Assembly (NCBI RefSeq): GCF_023656515.1
Contig: NZ_JAMOFV010000006.1
Span: 3,704,036 to 3,768,035 of the forward strand
DNA from: Clostridium swellfunianum
Lineage (GTDB): Bacteria > Bacillota > Clostridia > Clostridiales > Clostridiaceae
DNA: 64,000 nucleotides
Reading direction: 5' to 3'
In this document: piece after piece, positions 33,845-42,790 of the stretch
How positions within the stretch are numbered: position 1 is the stretch's first letter
Layout: every line of letters begins with the position of its first letter
Program-made: the position numbers and the translations under genes
Notes under the pieces: generated by a model
The model's input: only the letters and a program-made list of their open reading frames with translations
What the model was told of the DNA's origin: nothing
Database searches by the model: none

Positions 33845-34267
33845 CTAAAAAACAGTCATTACGATTATACCTAAAGTTATAAATACCAAGCCAATATACT
33901 TTTTTCTTTCAAATTTGATAACCTTCATTCCAAATAACCCAAAATGGTCTACAAGCATGGAAGCAAAAGATTGACCAAGCAAGCCTAAAGCAAGAGTTAA
34001 AGACACGCCAAGTGCTTTGAAGCTTAAATTATTAAAAAGAACAGTAAAGATACCTATAGCACCAGCACTATATAAATAGATTGGCAGTTTAGCTTTAAAT
34101 TTAATTTTTGATTTTGTAAATAATATTACAAGAATAATAGATACAAGTCCTATAATGTGAATGATAACTATTGAGACATAGTTGCCCACTGCACCTGATA
34201 AGGCTCCATTGAACAAAATCATAACGGCTATTATGGCACCTATAAATGATGAAACTAAGTTATTCAT
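33845..34267 (-). CDS. YdcZ/DUF606-family small DMT transporter, subunit 2
   Basis: 140 residues with five helices (LVSSFIGAIIAVMILFNGAL, AVGNYVSIVIIHIIGLVSII, LTLALGLLGQSFASMLVDHF). It is 12 bp upstream of its paralogue and transcribed with it. In related genomes such pairs sit next to a YeiL-like Crp regulator. Function is unproved; small-molecule export is the family expectation. Start ATG 34267 follows GGGGGGAAATAC. Confidence 0.88.
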   Translation of the reverse strand: MNNLVSSFIGAIIAVMILFNGALSGAVGNYVSIVIIHIIGLVSIILVILFTKSKIKFKAKLPIYLYSAGAIGIFTVLFNNLSFKALGVSLTLALGLLGQSFASMLVDHFGLFGMKVIKFERKKYIGLVFITLGIIVMTVF

Positions 34268-34322
34268 AGTATTTCCCCCCTTAACCTTAAATTTAATTTA
34301 TCATGAAATAGTTGCAAAGAAG

Positions 34323-34338
34323 TATGACATATGTCATA
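34323..34338. promoter_or_regulatory. Perfect palindrome between YdcZ pair and Crp-like gene
   Basis: TATGACATATGTCATA, 16 bp, fully symmetric. The core ATGACATNNGTCAT recurs at 51695-51708 before the second, broken Crp-like gene. It is probably the site bound by these regulators. Confidence 0.75.
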
Positions 34339-34386
34339 TTTGAAGAAGAAAAATTGATTTAATTTTAAAGAGGGTTAAATTAGCTT

Positions 34387-35082
34387 ATGATAAAAATTTA
34401 CGATAATAATTTGAAGAATAAATATATTATAGAAAATAATATTGACAATATTTTTAGCGAAAATTTGATGCCTTATATGGAATTGCTGCTTTTTAAAAAG
34501 AATGAATATATTTGCAGAGATGGGGAGCCTCTTGATTATTTCTTGTTTTTTGTAGAAGGAAAGGCAAAGGTTAATACTCCGCTTAGCAATGGTAAATCTC
34601 TACTGCTTTGTTTTTATGAGGATTTTAGAGTACTGGGAGATCTTGAAATTATAAATGGTAAAAGCGCTTCCAGCAATGTACAGGTTATAGAAGATGCTTA
34701 CTGCATAGGCATACCCCTAGAGTATGTAAAAGCAAACCTCTTAAGTGATTCAAAGTTTCTTAGATACATATGTACTTCCCTTGGTGAAAAACTAGAAAGT
34801 ATATCAAAAAATAGTTCTATAAATCTTCTTTATCCCCTTGAAAATAGATTAGCCAGCTACATATTAGCTGCTGGCGAAAGAATAGAAAGCCGTGGCTTAA
34901 AAAGAATAGAATTTAATGAAAATCTCACTGAAGTGTCAGAATTGTTAGGAACCAGCTACAGACATTTACTAAGAACACTGAACACTCTGTGCACAAGGGG
35001 AGTCATAATAAAGAAAAGCAGTTTCTATGAAGTTATGAATGAGGAAAGTTTAGTTAAGATGGCTGCTGATTTGTATCGATAA
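34387..35082 (+). CDS. Crp/Fnr-family regulator, YeiL-like
   Basis: 231 residues. A cyclic-nucleotide-like beta-roll (KKNEYICRDGEPLDYFLFFV, GKAKVNTPLSNGKSLLLCFY, LGDLEIINGKSA) is followed by a dimerisation helix and a Crp HTH (TEVSELLGTSYRHLLRTLNT, LCTRGVIIKK). It lacks the Fnr cysteines, so oxygen sensing through an Fe-S cluster is not expected. It is divergent from the YdcZ pair. A full-length paralogue of the same design occurs as a frameshifted gene at 51721. Confidence 0.88.
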   Translation: MIKIYDNNLKNKYIIENNIDNIFSENLMPYMELLLFKKNEYICRDGEPLDYFLFFVEGKAKVNTPLSNGKSLLLCFYEDFRVLGDLEIINGKSASSNVQVIEDAYCIGIPLEYVKANLLSDSKFLRYICTSLGEKLESISKNSSINLLYPLENRLASYILAAGERIESRGLKRIEFNENLTEVSELLGTSYRHLLRTLNTLCTRGVIIKKSSFYEVMNEESLVKMAADLYR

Positions 35083-35142
35083 AATTGTAAGCTGGAGTAA
35101 ATACTGAGGTATTTTAAATGTATAGTGAAAGGAAGCGTTTTC

Positions 35143-35817
35143 ATGTTTAAAATTATGATAGTAGAAGATGATCCTAAAATGCGAGAAATAATTTTAGAAA
35201 ATATTGTGAAGTGGGGCTATGAGGGATATTATTTACAGGAACTTGATAGGGTATTTGATGACTTTGTAAAGTATGAGCCGCATCTTGTTCTTATGGATAT
35301 AAATTTACCCTCCTACGACGGATTCTATTGGTGCGGTAAGATAAGAGAAATATCAAAAGTTCCTGTTATATTTATATCCTCAAGAAATAGTAATATGGAC
35401 ATAATCATGGCTATAAACATGGGCGGTGATGATTTTATACAAAAGCCTTTTTCACTGGACGTCCTTATGGCAAAGATAAATGGACTTTTAAGAAGGACTT
35501 ATAATTATACAAATGCTTTTTCAAATGTAATTGAACATAACGGGGTTGTACTTAACATTAAGGATTGCTCTGTAATATTGAAGGATAGAAAAGTGGAGCT
35601 TACTAAAAATGAGTTTAGAATTCTTTATACTCTTATGAAGGATAAGGGAGAAATAGTAAGCAGAGATAAGATTATGAGAGCATTATGGGAGGATGAGAGT
35701 TTCATAGATGACAATACGTTAACAGTAAATATTAACAGACTTAGAAAAAAGCTTGAGGATTTTGGACTTATCGATTATATTCAAACAAAGAAGGGCCAAG
35801 GGTATGTAATATTATGA
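35143..35817 (+). CDS. OmpR-family response regulator of BceR type
   Basis: 224 residues. Receiver domain with phospho-acceptor D52 (LMDINLP) and the acidic pocket IVEDD (6-10), and an OmpR winged helix (VELTKNEFRILYTLMKDKGE, then DDNTLTVNINRLRKKLE). Its kinase has the short two-helix BceS form and a BceAB exporter is 3 kb away, so it is assigned to the BceR group controlling peptide-antibiotic resistance. ATG 35143 follows AAAGGAAG. The stop overlaps the kinase start (ATGA). Confidence 0.9.
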   Translation: MFKIMIVEDDPKMREIILENIVKWGYEGYYLQELDRVFDDFVKYEPHLVLMDINLPSYDGFYWCGKIREISKVPVIFISSRNSNMDIIMAINMGGDDFIQKPFSLDVLMAKINGLLRRTYNYTNAFSNVIEHNGVVLNIKDCSVILKDRKVELTKNEFRILYTLMKDKGEIVSRDKIMRALWEDESFIDDNTLTVNINRLRKKLEDFGLIDYIQTKKGQGYVIL

Positions 35818-36845
35818 AATTTACAAAATTTTTAGCAGATAGAAAGCTTTCAATACTTTGTTTTTCCTTGCTTATGGTATTTATATCAGCTGTAATCTAT
35901 TTAGATACAGCATTTAAGGTTAGCTTGGCAAATGTATTATATATAAATTTAGTTTCAACCGCCTTTTTTATGTTTTATTTGATTGCTAAGTTTCTATATT
36001 ATAAAAGTTATTTTAAAGCTCTAAATGATATTGTAGAAAATGAAAGCAACGAAATAATATATCGCATTCCAAAGGCTAAAAGCTATGAACAAGTTCTTTT
36101 TCATGAAACGCTTGCAGCTTTATTTAATGAACAAAACTCTAAATTGCAAAGGCTTCATGAGCAGAAAAAGGAATATGAAGAGTTCATTGCATCATGGGTA
36201 CATCAAGTAAAGACTCCTATAGCAGTAGGAAGATTGCTGATTGAAAATAATTCAAGTTCTCAAAATAAGGATATCTTGTATAGCATAGAAGAAGAACTTG
36301 ATAAAATAGAAAACTACATAGAACAGGCACTTTACTATTCTAAAATAAATGATTTCTCGAAAGACTATCTTATAAATGAGGTTGAACTGAACAGATTAGT
36401 AAAGGAAACAGTAAAAAAACAGGCAAAGACTTTTATCACAAAGAAAATAAGTATAGAAATTGAAAATACTGATTTAATGGTTACAACAGATAAAAAATGG
36501 CTTTTATTCATTCTAGAGCAAGTAGTGTCTAACTCATTAAAATACACTTCTATAGGAGGACAAATTAGATTCTATGGATTAAATGAAGATAAAGTCCAAA
36601 AGCTCGTAATAGAAGACAATGGCATAGGAGTTATGCCTGAAGATATTGGCAGGGTCTTTGACAAAGGCTTTACAGGGTATAATGGAAGAGAAAGTTATAG
36701 AGCAACGGGTATAGGTTTATATCTTTCGAAAAAACTAGCAAGAAAGCTTGGTCATGATATATCAATTGAATCAAGACATGGTGAATATACAAAAGTAACT
36801 ATTATATTTCCTAAACATCTAGATTACTTCGAGGTTTCAAAATAG
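35814..36845 (+). CDS. BceS-type intramembrane-sensing histidine kinase
   Basis: 343 residues. Two membrane helices near the N-terminus (12-30 and 40-62) with only a short loop between them, as in BceS kinases that sense through the BceAB transporter rather than an extracellular domain. The H-box is FIASWVHQVKTPIAVGRLL with H130; ATP-binding motifs are VVSNSLKYTSIGGQI (N box), EDNGIGVMPEDIGRVFDKGF (G1) and TGIGLYLSKKLA (G2). It is expected to respond to cell-wall peptide antibiotics with its regulator. A terminator follows. Confidence 0.92.
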   Translation: MKFTKFLADRKLSILCFSLLMVFISAVIYLDTAFKVSLANVLYINLVSTAFFMFYLIAKFLYYKSYFKALNDIVENESNEIIYRIPKAKSYEQVLFHETLAALFNEQNSKLQRLHEQKKEYEEFIASWVHQVKTPIAVGRLLIENNSSSQNKDILYSIEEELDKIENYIEQALYYSKINDFSKDYLINEVELNRLVKETVKKQAKTFITKKISIEIENTDLMVTTDKKWLLFILEQVVSNSLKYTSIGGQIRFYGLNEDKVQKLVIEDNGIGVMPEDIGRVFDKGFTGYNGRESYRATGIGLYLSKKLARKLGHDISIESRHGEYTKVTIIFPKHLDYFEVSK

Positions 36846-36873
36846 TAAAATTAGATATAAATAATTTTATTTT

Positions 36874-36900
36874 AAAAGTGGCACCGCCACTTTTTTTGTT
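36874..36900 (+). terminator. Rho-independent terminator
   Basis: AAAAGTGGC-ACC-GCCACTTTT with a following T run, at the end of the bceRS-like pair. Confidence 0.85.
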
Positions 36901-36901
36901 T

Positions 36902-36990
36902 TGTGACAAAAATGTAAGTTATAACTATAGTTTTGTAAGCTAAGAAAATGGATTTGAAGAAATTAATTTTATACAATAAGACTATAAATT
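36902..36990 (+). promoter_or_regulatory. Duplicated Bce-type promoter region, copy 1
   Basis: It begins TGTGACAAAAATGTAAGTTA. A near-identical block of ~90 bp (about 90% identity by eye) is at 39022-39110 before the BceAB genes. TGACA/TGTAA is an imperfect dyad as in BceR boxes, and TACAAT at 36972 is a possible -10 without a good -35. This copy precedes the membrane hydrolase. Confidence 0.7.
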
Positions 36991-37012
36991 AAAACATAAC
37001 ATTAGGCAAAGC

Positions 37013-37100
37013 AATTGATAATTGTTGTGTACAGCATAAGGAATACAGGAGGTATAACAATTAATAATTGTTGTGTACAGCATAAGGAATACAGGAGGGA
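37013..37100 (+). repeat. 46-bp tandem duplication of a ribosome-binding region
   Basis: AATTGATAATTGTTGTGTAC and what follows to the AGGAGG at 37047 is repeated from 37059, with second RBS AGGAGGG at 37094-37100. The unit is 46 bp, and only a few bases differ. The ORF therefore has a decoy RBS upstream of the real one. Confidence 0.85.
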
Positions 37101-37105
37101 ATATA

Positions 37106-38620
37106 ATGAGGATATTTGAAATAATACTTGTTTTGGTAAACTTACTAACTATTTATCTTAGCTTTAAAAAGGTTTCAAAAGTAGTTAGGTTATGGGAGGT
37201 GGGAATAAATCTATTTCTAATTTTAATTCATGGTATATTGGAAGGTTTTAGATATCAGATGATTTTTTCCTATATATTTGTTGTTGGTTTTGTGATTTTT
37301 ACCTTAATAAAAACAAAGTACAAGCCTTTTGATGCTAAAATGCCAAAAGGGCTTAAGGTAATAATAAGTAGCGTATCTATTATATTTCTTATAATAACAT
37401 TGTTATTATCATATGCTCTTCCTGTATTCAAACTTCCTAAGCCAACAGGGAGCTATGATGTGGGTATTAATTACTTTCATTTAGTTGATGAAAATCGAAA
37501 GGATCCTTTCTTAGATAAATCAACTAAAAAGAGGGAACTGATGATTAAGGTCTATTATCCTGCAAAGAATGATGACTCAAAAGCATTTGACAGATACTTT
37601 CACAATTCATCTGAGCTTTTAAAGGCCTTTGCTGCAGGTTACCATATGCCTGACTTTCTATTTAGCCATCTAAAATTAGTAAATACAAATTCGAAAGAAG
37701 GCTTACAAATATCAGACAAAGAGCAAAGCTATCCGGTAGTCCTGTTTTCTCATGGAGCAGGAACAACGATGGAAGTTCAAACTTCACAGTGCGAGGATTT
37801 GGCTAGCCAAGGTTATATTGTAGCTGCTATAGACCATACCTATGTATCTTGGGCAATTCTCTTCCCAGATAGAGTTGTTACAGCTCAAGAGGCTACAACA
37901 AACTTTAATACAGCAGATCCGGCAGAGATAATTACTCAAATAATGGCTGATGATTCTAAATTTGTAATAGATAGCCTAACTAAAATAAATGAAGGGAAAA
38001 TTAATTCTAATTTTAAGGGAAAGCTAAATGTTGATAAAATTGGTGCTATTGGTCACTCTGTTGGTGGCGCTGTAGCATATAACCTGGCGATTAATGATAA
38101 GAGAATTAAGGCTGCAGTTGATTTAGATGGGATTGTTTTTGTTACTCCTAAAGATGAGGCAGAAGATATGGTACCATTTTTAATGATTGCAAATGATAAA
38201 TATCATATTCAAGGAATTCAGAATAGAGAACCATTAATAAAAAAATTTGAAGGCATGACGGAAGAGGAACAAAAAATAATGGTTTCAATGTATGGCAGTG
38301 AGGAGTCATACAAGGAAGCTTATACAAAAGCATCACAAAATATCATAGGACTTGCTAAAGTTCTTAAGTCTTCAGGCAATTTATTCACCGTAGAAGGTAG
38401 TGATCATATGAAGTTTACAGATATGGGGTTTCTCATAGATGTTAGACAGCTGCGAGAGCTGATGGGTATAGGTGGAAACACTGCTCCAGAAAGATGTCTT
38501 GAAATCACTAAATCAGTAACAACAGCTTTTTTAAATAATCACTTGAAAGGTAAAGAAAAGGACGCATTAGAATCTCAGGTTAATAGATATCCTGAGCTGA
38601 AAAAAGTTAATTTAAATTAA
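37106..38620 (+). CDS. Membrane-anchored alpha/beta hydrolase (PAF-acetylhydrolase-like)
   Basis: 504 residues. Three to four membrane helices fill residues 4-108, and a catalytic domain follows with HGAGTTMEV as the oxyanion strand, IGHSVGG with nucleophile S318, VDLDG near 346 as the acid and GSDHMKF near 432 as histidine. The arrangement is that of the platelet-activating-factor acetylhydrolase/dienelactone-like family, esterases for lipids or lipid-linked substrates. The ATG at 37106 has AGGAGGG five bases upstream; an upstream GTG at 37073 reads into the repeat and is rejected. The promoter is a copy of that of the BceAB exporter, suggesting joint induction. Confidence 0.85.
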   Translation: MRIFEIILVLVNLLTIYLSFKKVSKVVRLWEVGINLFLILIHGILEGFRYQMIFSYIFVVGFVIFTLIKTKYKPFDAKMPKGLKVIISSVSIIFLIITLLLSYALPVFKLPKPTGSYDVGINYFHLVDENRKDPFLDKSTKKRELMIKVYYPAKNDDSKAFDRYFHNSSELLKAFAAGYHMPDFLFSHLKLVNTNSKEGLQISDKEQSYPVVLFSHGAGTTMEVQTSQCEDLASQGYIVAAIDHTYVSWAILFPDRVVTAQEATTNFNTADPAEIITQIMADDSKFVIDSLTKINEGKINSNFKGKLNVDKIGAIGHSVGGAVAYNLAINDKRIKAAVDLDGIVFVTPKDEAEDMVPFLMIANDKYHIQGIQNREPLIKKFEGMTEEEQKIMVSMYGSEESYKEAYTKASQNIIGLAKVLKSSGNLFTVEGSDHMKFTDMGFLIDVRQLRELMGIGGNTAPERCLEITKSVTTAFLNNHLKGKEKDALESQVNRYPELKKVNLN

Positions 38621-38682
38621 GTTGACCATACTTGTTTTGAATGGTAAGGTTTATTCTGTATAAAATTATAGGAGGATTTATA

Positions 38683-38916
38683 ATGAATCAAGGGCAAGAA
38701 AGATTTTTAGGATATATTTTAGAAAGAGTACAGGAAGATAAGGTTGAAGAAGCGAAAGAGCTGCTTACAAACAACTTTAGAAAACAAGCAGAAGGTACGT
38801 TCACACAGAAGGATGCTTTACAATCCATGCCAAAATTAATTTCTTTATTAAAACCCGAAAATGTGAATGAAGTACAGGAAGTTATGAAACAATTTGCTCA
38901 AAATATGAACCGATAA
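38683..38916 (+). CDS. Small soluble protein of unknown function (77 residues)
   Basis: ATG 38683 has AGGAGG upstream. The product is hydrophilic and helical (ERFLGYILERVQEDKVEEAK, LLTNNFRKQAEGTFTQKDAL) with no cysteine or membrane helix. It resembles a conserved clostridial hypothetical, from memory. It sits between the hydrolase and the exporter, 62 bp after the former, so could share its transcript. A strong terminator follows it. Confidence 0.7.
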   Translation: MNQGQERFLGYILERVQEDKVEEAKELLTNNFRKQAEGTFTQKDALQSMPKLISLLKPENVNEVQEVMKQFAQNMNR

Positions 38917-38921
38917 TAGAT

Positions 38922-38954
38922 AGCAGGCTTAGGATTAATTAAGCCTGCTTTTTT
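38922..38954 (+). terminator. Rho-independent terminator
   Basis: AGCAGGCTT and AAGCCTGCT pair around AGGATTAATT, followed by six Ts. Confidence 0.85.
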
Positions 38955-39021
38955 GTAGGACTTTTTCCAAAATGTTATACAAATAAATTAAGAATTAGCT
39001 GCCTGATATATAAAATCACTA

Positions 39022-39110
39022 TGTGACAAAAATGTAAGTTATGACTATAGTTTTGTAAGCTAATAAAATGGATTAGAAGAAATTAATTTTATACAATAAT
39101 ACTATAACTT
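39022..39110 (+). promoter_or_regulatory. Duplicated Bce-type promoter region, copy 2
   Basis: Starts TGTGACAAAAATGTAAGTTA and runs on in parallel with 36902-36990 to ATACAATA and ACTATAA. It is upstream of the BceA-like ATPase. Confidence 0.75.
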
Positions 39111-39137
39111 GAAACACGAAAAACGGAGGGTTAATAT

Positions 39138-39899
39138 ATGAAAGATGTTTTAACAGCTAAGAATTTAAGAAAGGTTTACGGCTTACGAGGAAATGTATAC
39201 ACTGCACTTTATGATATAGATTTAAATATTAAAGAAGGTGAATTTGTAGGTATAATGGGACCTTCAGGTGCAGGAAAAACAACACTTTTAAATATAATTT
39301 CTACTATAGATAAGCCTAGCAGCGGTACAGTTACCATAGACAGTGAAGACATAGTGAAAATGGATGATGAGAAACTGTCTGTGTTCAGGAGAAATAAACT
39401 AGGTTTTATTTTTCAGGACTTTAATCTTTTAGATACCTTAACAGTAAAAGAAAACATAGTTCTACCATTATCTTTATCTAAAGTAGACTTAAATGAAATA
39501 AAACAAAGACTTAAAGAAGTTTCAGAAAGCCTAGGTATAGAAGACATTTTAAATAAGTACCCTTATGAAATCTCAGGAGGTCAAAAGCAGAGAACAGCAG
39601 CAGCGAGAGCTATTATTGGAAGGCCTGCTTTAATTCTTGCAGATGAGCCTACAGGAGCTTTGGATTCAAAGTCATCTACAGAGCTACTCCAAGCTCTAAG
39701 CAATTTAAATGAAAAAGACAGGGCTACTATCATGATGGTAACTCACGATGCTTTTGCAGCCAGCTACTGCAGAAGAATAATATTTATAAAGGATGGTCTA
39801 TTGTTTACAGAGCTTGTTAGAGGAGGTTCCAGAAAGGAGTTCTTTCAAAGAATACTCGATGTGCTTAAGACACTAGGCGGTGGTTTAGCTGATATGTAA
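39138..39899 (+). CDS. BceA-type ABC transporter ATPase
   Basis: 253 residues. MacB/LolD-like ATPase: Walker A GPSGAGKTTLLNIIS, Q-loop IFQDFNLLDTLTV, signature SGGQKQRTAAARAI, Walker B ALILADEPTGALD, H-loop MVTHDAF. With the FtsX-like permease it forms a BceAB exporter for bacitracin-type or other peptide antibiotics, which also signals to the BceS kinase. ATG 39138 follows CGGAGGG. It is 27 bp upstream of the permease. Confidence 0.93.
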   Translation: MKDVLTAKNLRKVYGLRGNVYTALYDIDLNIKEGEFVGIMGPSGAGKTTLLNIISTIDKPSSGTVTIDSEDIVKMDDEKLSVFRRNKLGFIFQDFNLLDTLTVKENIVLPLSLSKVDLNEIKQRLKEVSESLGIEDILNKYPYEISGGQKQRTAAARAIIGRPALILADEPTGALDSKSSTELLQALSNLNEKDRATIMMVTHDAFAASYCRRIIFIKDGLLFTELVRGGSRKEFFQRILDVLKTLGGGLADM

Positions 39900-39926
39900 T
39901 AAATTTATCAGAAAGGAGCTAAAAAT

Positions 39927-41873
39927 ATGGACTTATTTGATATTGCCTTTAGAAATATAAAAAGAAACTTTTATAACTATTTCTTATACTTTGCATCTAT
40001 GGTATTTAGCATTATGATTTACTTTACCTTTACATCCATACAGTACAACACACAGGTTCATAAAGTGGTTGGAGCTTCAATTAATTTTTCTACTGTGTTT
40101 AGGGCAGCAGCCATAGTTATTGCTATCTTTGTTGCAATATTTATTTGGTATTCAAACTCTTTCTTTATAAAGAAAAGAAAAAAGGAAATCGCTCTTTATT
40201 CTCTACTTGGAATAAGAAAAAGGCAAATTGGAACAATGCTTATCTATGAAAATATATTTATGGGTATTGCAGCACTTTTAGCAGGTATTATTATGGGGAG
40301 TTTGCTGTCAAAACTGTTTATTATGCTGCTCATTAGACTTATGGGCTTTTCAGCAAATATAAGTTTTATGATACCTTCAAAAGCTATCGTAAATACTGTT
40401 GTTGTGTTTTTTATATTATTCTTAATAACTTCAATACATGGTTATAGACTTATATACAGGTTTAAACTTATAGAGCTTTTTAAAGCTGAGAGTCAAGGAG
40501 AGAAAGAACCTAAAACATCAGTATTTCGTTCATTATTATCTGTGTTATTTATTGGCGGTGGCTATTTCATATACACCAAGAGTTTATCAAGCTTTGGTAT
40601 CTTTGCAATACTAATAACTTTAATACTAACTATTATAGGAACCTTTATGCTTTTTTCTTCATTAACCCTACTTGTCATAAAGCTTTCAAAGAAAAATGAA
40701 AGAACCTACTATAGAGGCATAAACATGATTGGAAGCTCTCAGCTTTTATACAGAATTAAGGGTAGTGCACGAACCTTAGCAACAATTGCCATATTAAGTG
40801 CTGCCACACTTACAGCTGTGGAAATATCCTCAAGTTTTTATTACGATCTTTCAGTGGATTTGCAGAAAAACTATGGTTTTACTTATGCCTACGCCAGTAA
40901 CGATAAGTCTTTAGATGAAAAGGTGGAAAATTTAATTCTAAAGTATCCTAATAATAAAATTATAGCTTCTTTAGATATGAATTTTGCAAAAGTAAATGGG
41001 CAATGGCCGGATTTAGCCAAGGACGTTTCAAAAAATCAAACCTATGATGCTAGCTTTTATATAATATCAGAGAGCAACTATAATGAAATTGCAAATTTGA
41101 GAGGCTTAAAGGATAAGATTGAACTAAAAGACAGCAGTGAAGCAGCTGTATTCAGCCAGATTTTAAATTTGACCTGGAAGTATGATTATGTAGGAAGAAC
41201 TATTAGAATAAGTGAAAATAATGAGAAGCAGCCTATGAAAATTACGACCTTTAAAAATTATGCGCTTTCTAATTCCGGCATGATGAGAAATGCAGTAGTT
41301 GTTAAGGATATGGTTTATAACAAATACACTACAAAAGACAATGCCTACAGAATAAGAGGTTATGTTACTGATAATAAAAAGGACAGCGAAGAACTCACTA
41401 ATGAGTTAACAAGTTTATTATCACAGGAACTTCCGCAAAATGCTGAAGATTTTTTAAAGTTTACCTCATATTATTCGCAATATAAAGGAGGGCTTGTTTA
41501 TTCAGGGCTTATAATCTTTATAAGTGCATTCTTAGGCCTTTTATTTCTTGCAGCCACCGGTAGCATAATATTCTTTAAGCAGCTGTCAGAGGCCAGTGAT
41601 GATAAAAGCAGGTATAAAATTCTTAGAAATATAGGCGTAACAAATAAAGAAATTAAAAAGTCTATAAGTAAACAAATACTTGTAGTGTTCGCACTGCCAT
41701 TAGTAATTGGAATAATGCATAGCCTTGTTGCGTCAACGCTTTTATCAAAGATAATGAGAATAAACCTGACACTGCCAATAATTTTAACTGTTGGGGCCTA
41801 TACTGTTATATATATGATTTATTATTTCTTAACGGTAAATTCTTACTATAATATTGTCAACTCAGAGGGTTAA
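39927..41873 (+). CDS. BceB-type FtsX-domain permease
   Basis: 648 residues, ten predicted helices in the BceB order, with a large extracellular domain (about residues 300-510, after YRIKGSARTLATIAILSAAT) and two FtsX blocks, GAAFRAAAIVIAIF-like near 60 and YSGLIIFISAFLGLLFLAAT near 535. The region NIGVTNKEIKKSISKQ is the coupling loop. It pairs with the ATPase and BceS kinase. Confidence 0.93.
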   Translation: MDLFDIAFRNIKRNFYNYFLYFASMVFSIMIYFTFTSIQYNTQVHKVVGASINFSTVFRAAAIVIAIFVAIFIWYSNSFFIKKRKKEIALYSLLGIRKRQIGTMLIYENIFMGIAALLAGIIMGSLLSKLFIMLLIRLMGFSANISFMIPSKAIVNTVVVFFILFLITSIHGYRLIYRFKLIELFKAESQGEKEPKTSVFRSLLSVLFIGGGYFIYTKSLSSFGIFAILITLILTIIGTFMLFSSLTLLVIKLSKKNERTYYRGINMIGSSQLLYRIKGSARTLATIAILSAATLTAVEISSSFYYDLSVDLQKNYGFTYAYASNDKSLDEKVENLILKYPNNKIIASLDMNFAKVNGQWPDLAKDVSKNQTYDASFYIISESNYNEIANLRGLKDKIELKDSSEAAVFSQILNLTWKYDYVGRTIRISENNEKQPMKITTFKNYALSNSGMMRNAVVVKDMVYNKYTTKDNAYRIRGYVTDNKKDSEELTNELTSLLSQELPQNAEDFLKFTSYYSQYKGGLVYSGLIIFISAFLGLLFLAATGSIIFFKQLSEASDDKSRYKILRNIGVTNKEIKKSISKQILVVFALPLVIGIMHSLVASTLLSKIMRINLTLPIILTVGAYTVIYMIYYFLTVNSYYNIVNSEG

Positions 41874-42110
41874 TAAAAGTAACAACGAAAATGAAAGAAA
41901 GTATGTGTTTCTAATTTCATCAAAAATAAAAAATCTACTATATATATATGGTCCGGGTAACGATATCACAAGTAATGCAAGTTTTCATTATCCAATTTTC
42001 ACAATAGCAAATAATTTCCTGATAAATGGATTTATTATTATATATTCGTGTCTTAAGAAATTTGTAAGAATTGATAGGGAAATCGTAAGAAATATGAGGA
42101 CTGATTTTTA

Positions 42111-42128
42111 AAATTAATTTTATACAAT
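42111..42128 (+). promoter_or_regulatory. Copy of the core of the Bce-type promoter
   Basis: AAATTAATTTTATACAAT matches 36960-36977 and the corresponding part of copy 2. It lies 37 bp before the CHAP-like gene. The upstream TGTGACAAAA part is not seen, so regulation may differ. Confidence 0.4.
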
Positions 42129-42165
42129 TATGTGTATAAAATAATTTTAAGGGTGGGCATATTTA

Positions 42166-42729
42166 ATGAAAAAAGTAAAATTGATTACAATAACTACAAT
42201 AATACTTATTTTATCTATAGTAGTACTGAATAAAGCGTTAGAAGATAAAGGCAGGAATTTAGATACATCAAACAGAATATACACCTATATGAAACAAGAA
42301 AGAAATCAAAATATAGTACTTCGGGATGCAATTTCCTTAAATGATAACAAAACCTCAAATGCCTGCGTATACTTCGTATCAGAAGTTTTAAGGAAGAATA
42401 ATATATCAATTCCAAAGGAAACAGCAAATACAGCACAGCTTATTTCTGTTTTAAAAGGTAAAGGGTGGAAGAAAGATAATGATTACAAAAAATTAAAGCC
42501 TGGAGATATAGTTTTTACAACGGATAGTTCAGGAAATAAAAATGGTGCTCCAAGTCATGCCTATGTGTTTATGAAATGGGTAAAGGAAGGCAGCTATGAT
42601 TATGCCTATATATGTGATAACCAAGCAAAGGATTATAAAAATAAAACATATCATATTAGGAATATTAAAAATATAGATAATGTAAGTGGAATATCAAAAG
42701 ATGCATTTAGTTTTTTTATGAAGGAATAA
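42166..42729 (+). CDS. Secreted CHAP-like cysteine peptidase/amidase
   Basis: 187 residues. A signal peptide or anchor covers 5-23. The C67 (NACVYFVSEVLRKNN), H131 (GAPSHAYVF) and D152 (YICDNQAK) triad in order, and LKPGDIVFTTD, are typical of CHAP/NlpC-P60-like hydrolases of peptidoglycan. No cell-wall-binding domain is visible. It is 61 bp before a VanRS-like system and next to the exporter, suggesting envelope stress or cell-wall remodelling. Specificity is not shown. Confidence 0.8.
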   Translation: MKKVKLITITTIILILSIVVLNKALEDKGRNLDTSNRIYTYMKQERNQNIVLRDAISLNDNKTSNACVYFVSEVLRKNNISIPKETANTAQLISVLKGKGWKKDNDYKKLKPGDIVFTTDSSGNKNGAPSHAYVFMKWVKEGSYDYAYICDNQAKDYKNKTYHIRNIKNIDNVSGISKDAFSFFMKE

Positions 42730-42790
42730 TATGAAATATTTAGGCTAATTAGCTGTAGGATGCTATAATATTTAGCGAGGGGTGATAAAG

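Noticed and set aside
37073-37105. Upstream GTG start for the membrane hydrolase
   Set aside because: It lies inside the second copy of the 46-bp duplication, before the real AGGAGGG, and would read the repeat as protein.
41854-42111. An 85-codon TTG-started ORF overlapping the end of the BceB-like gene
   Set aside because: No ribosome-binding site, starts inside the permease coding region, no recognised family, and composition like intergenic DNA. It could be a relic, but nothing supports translation.
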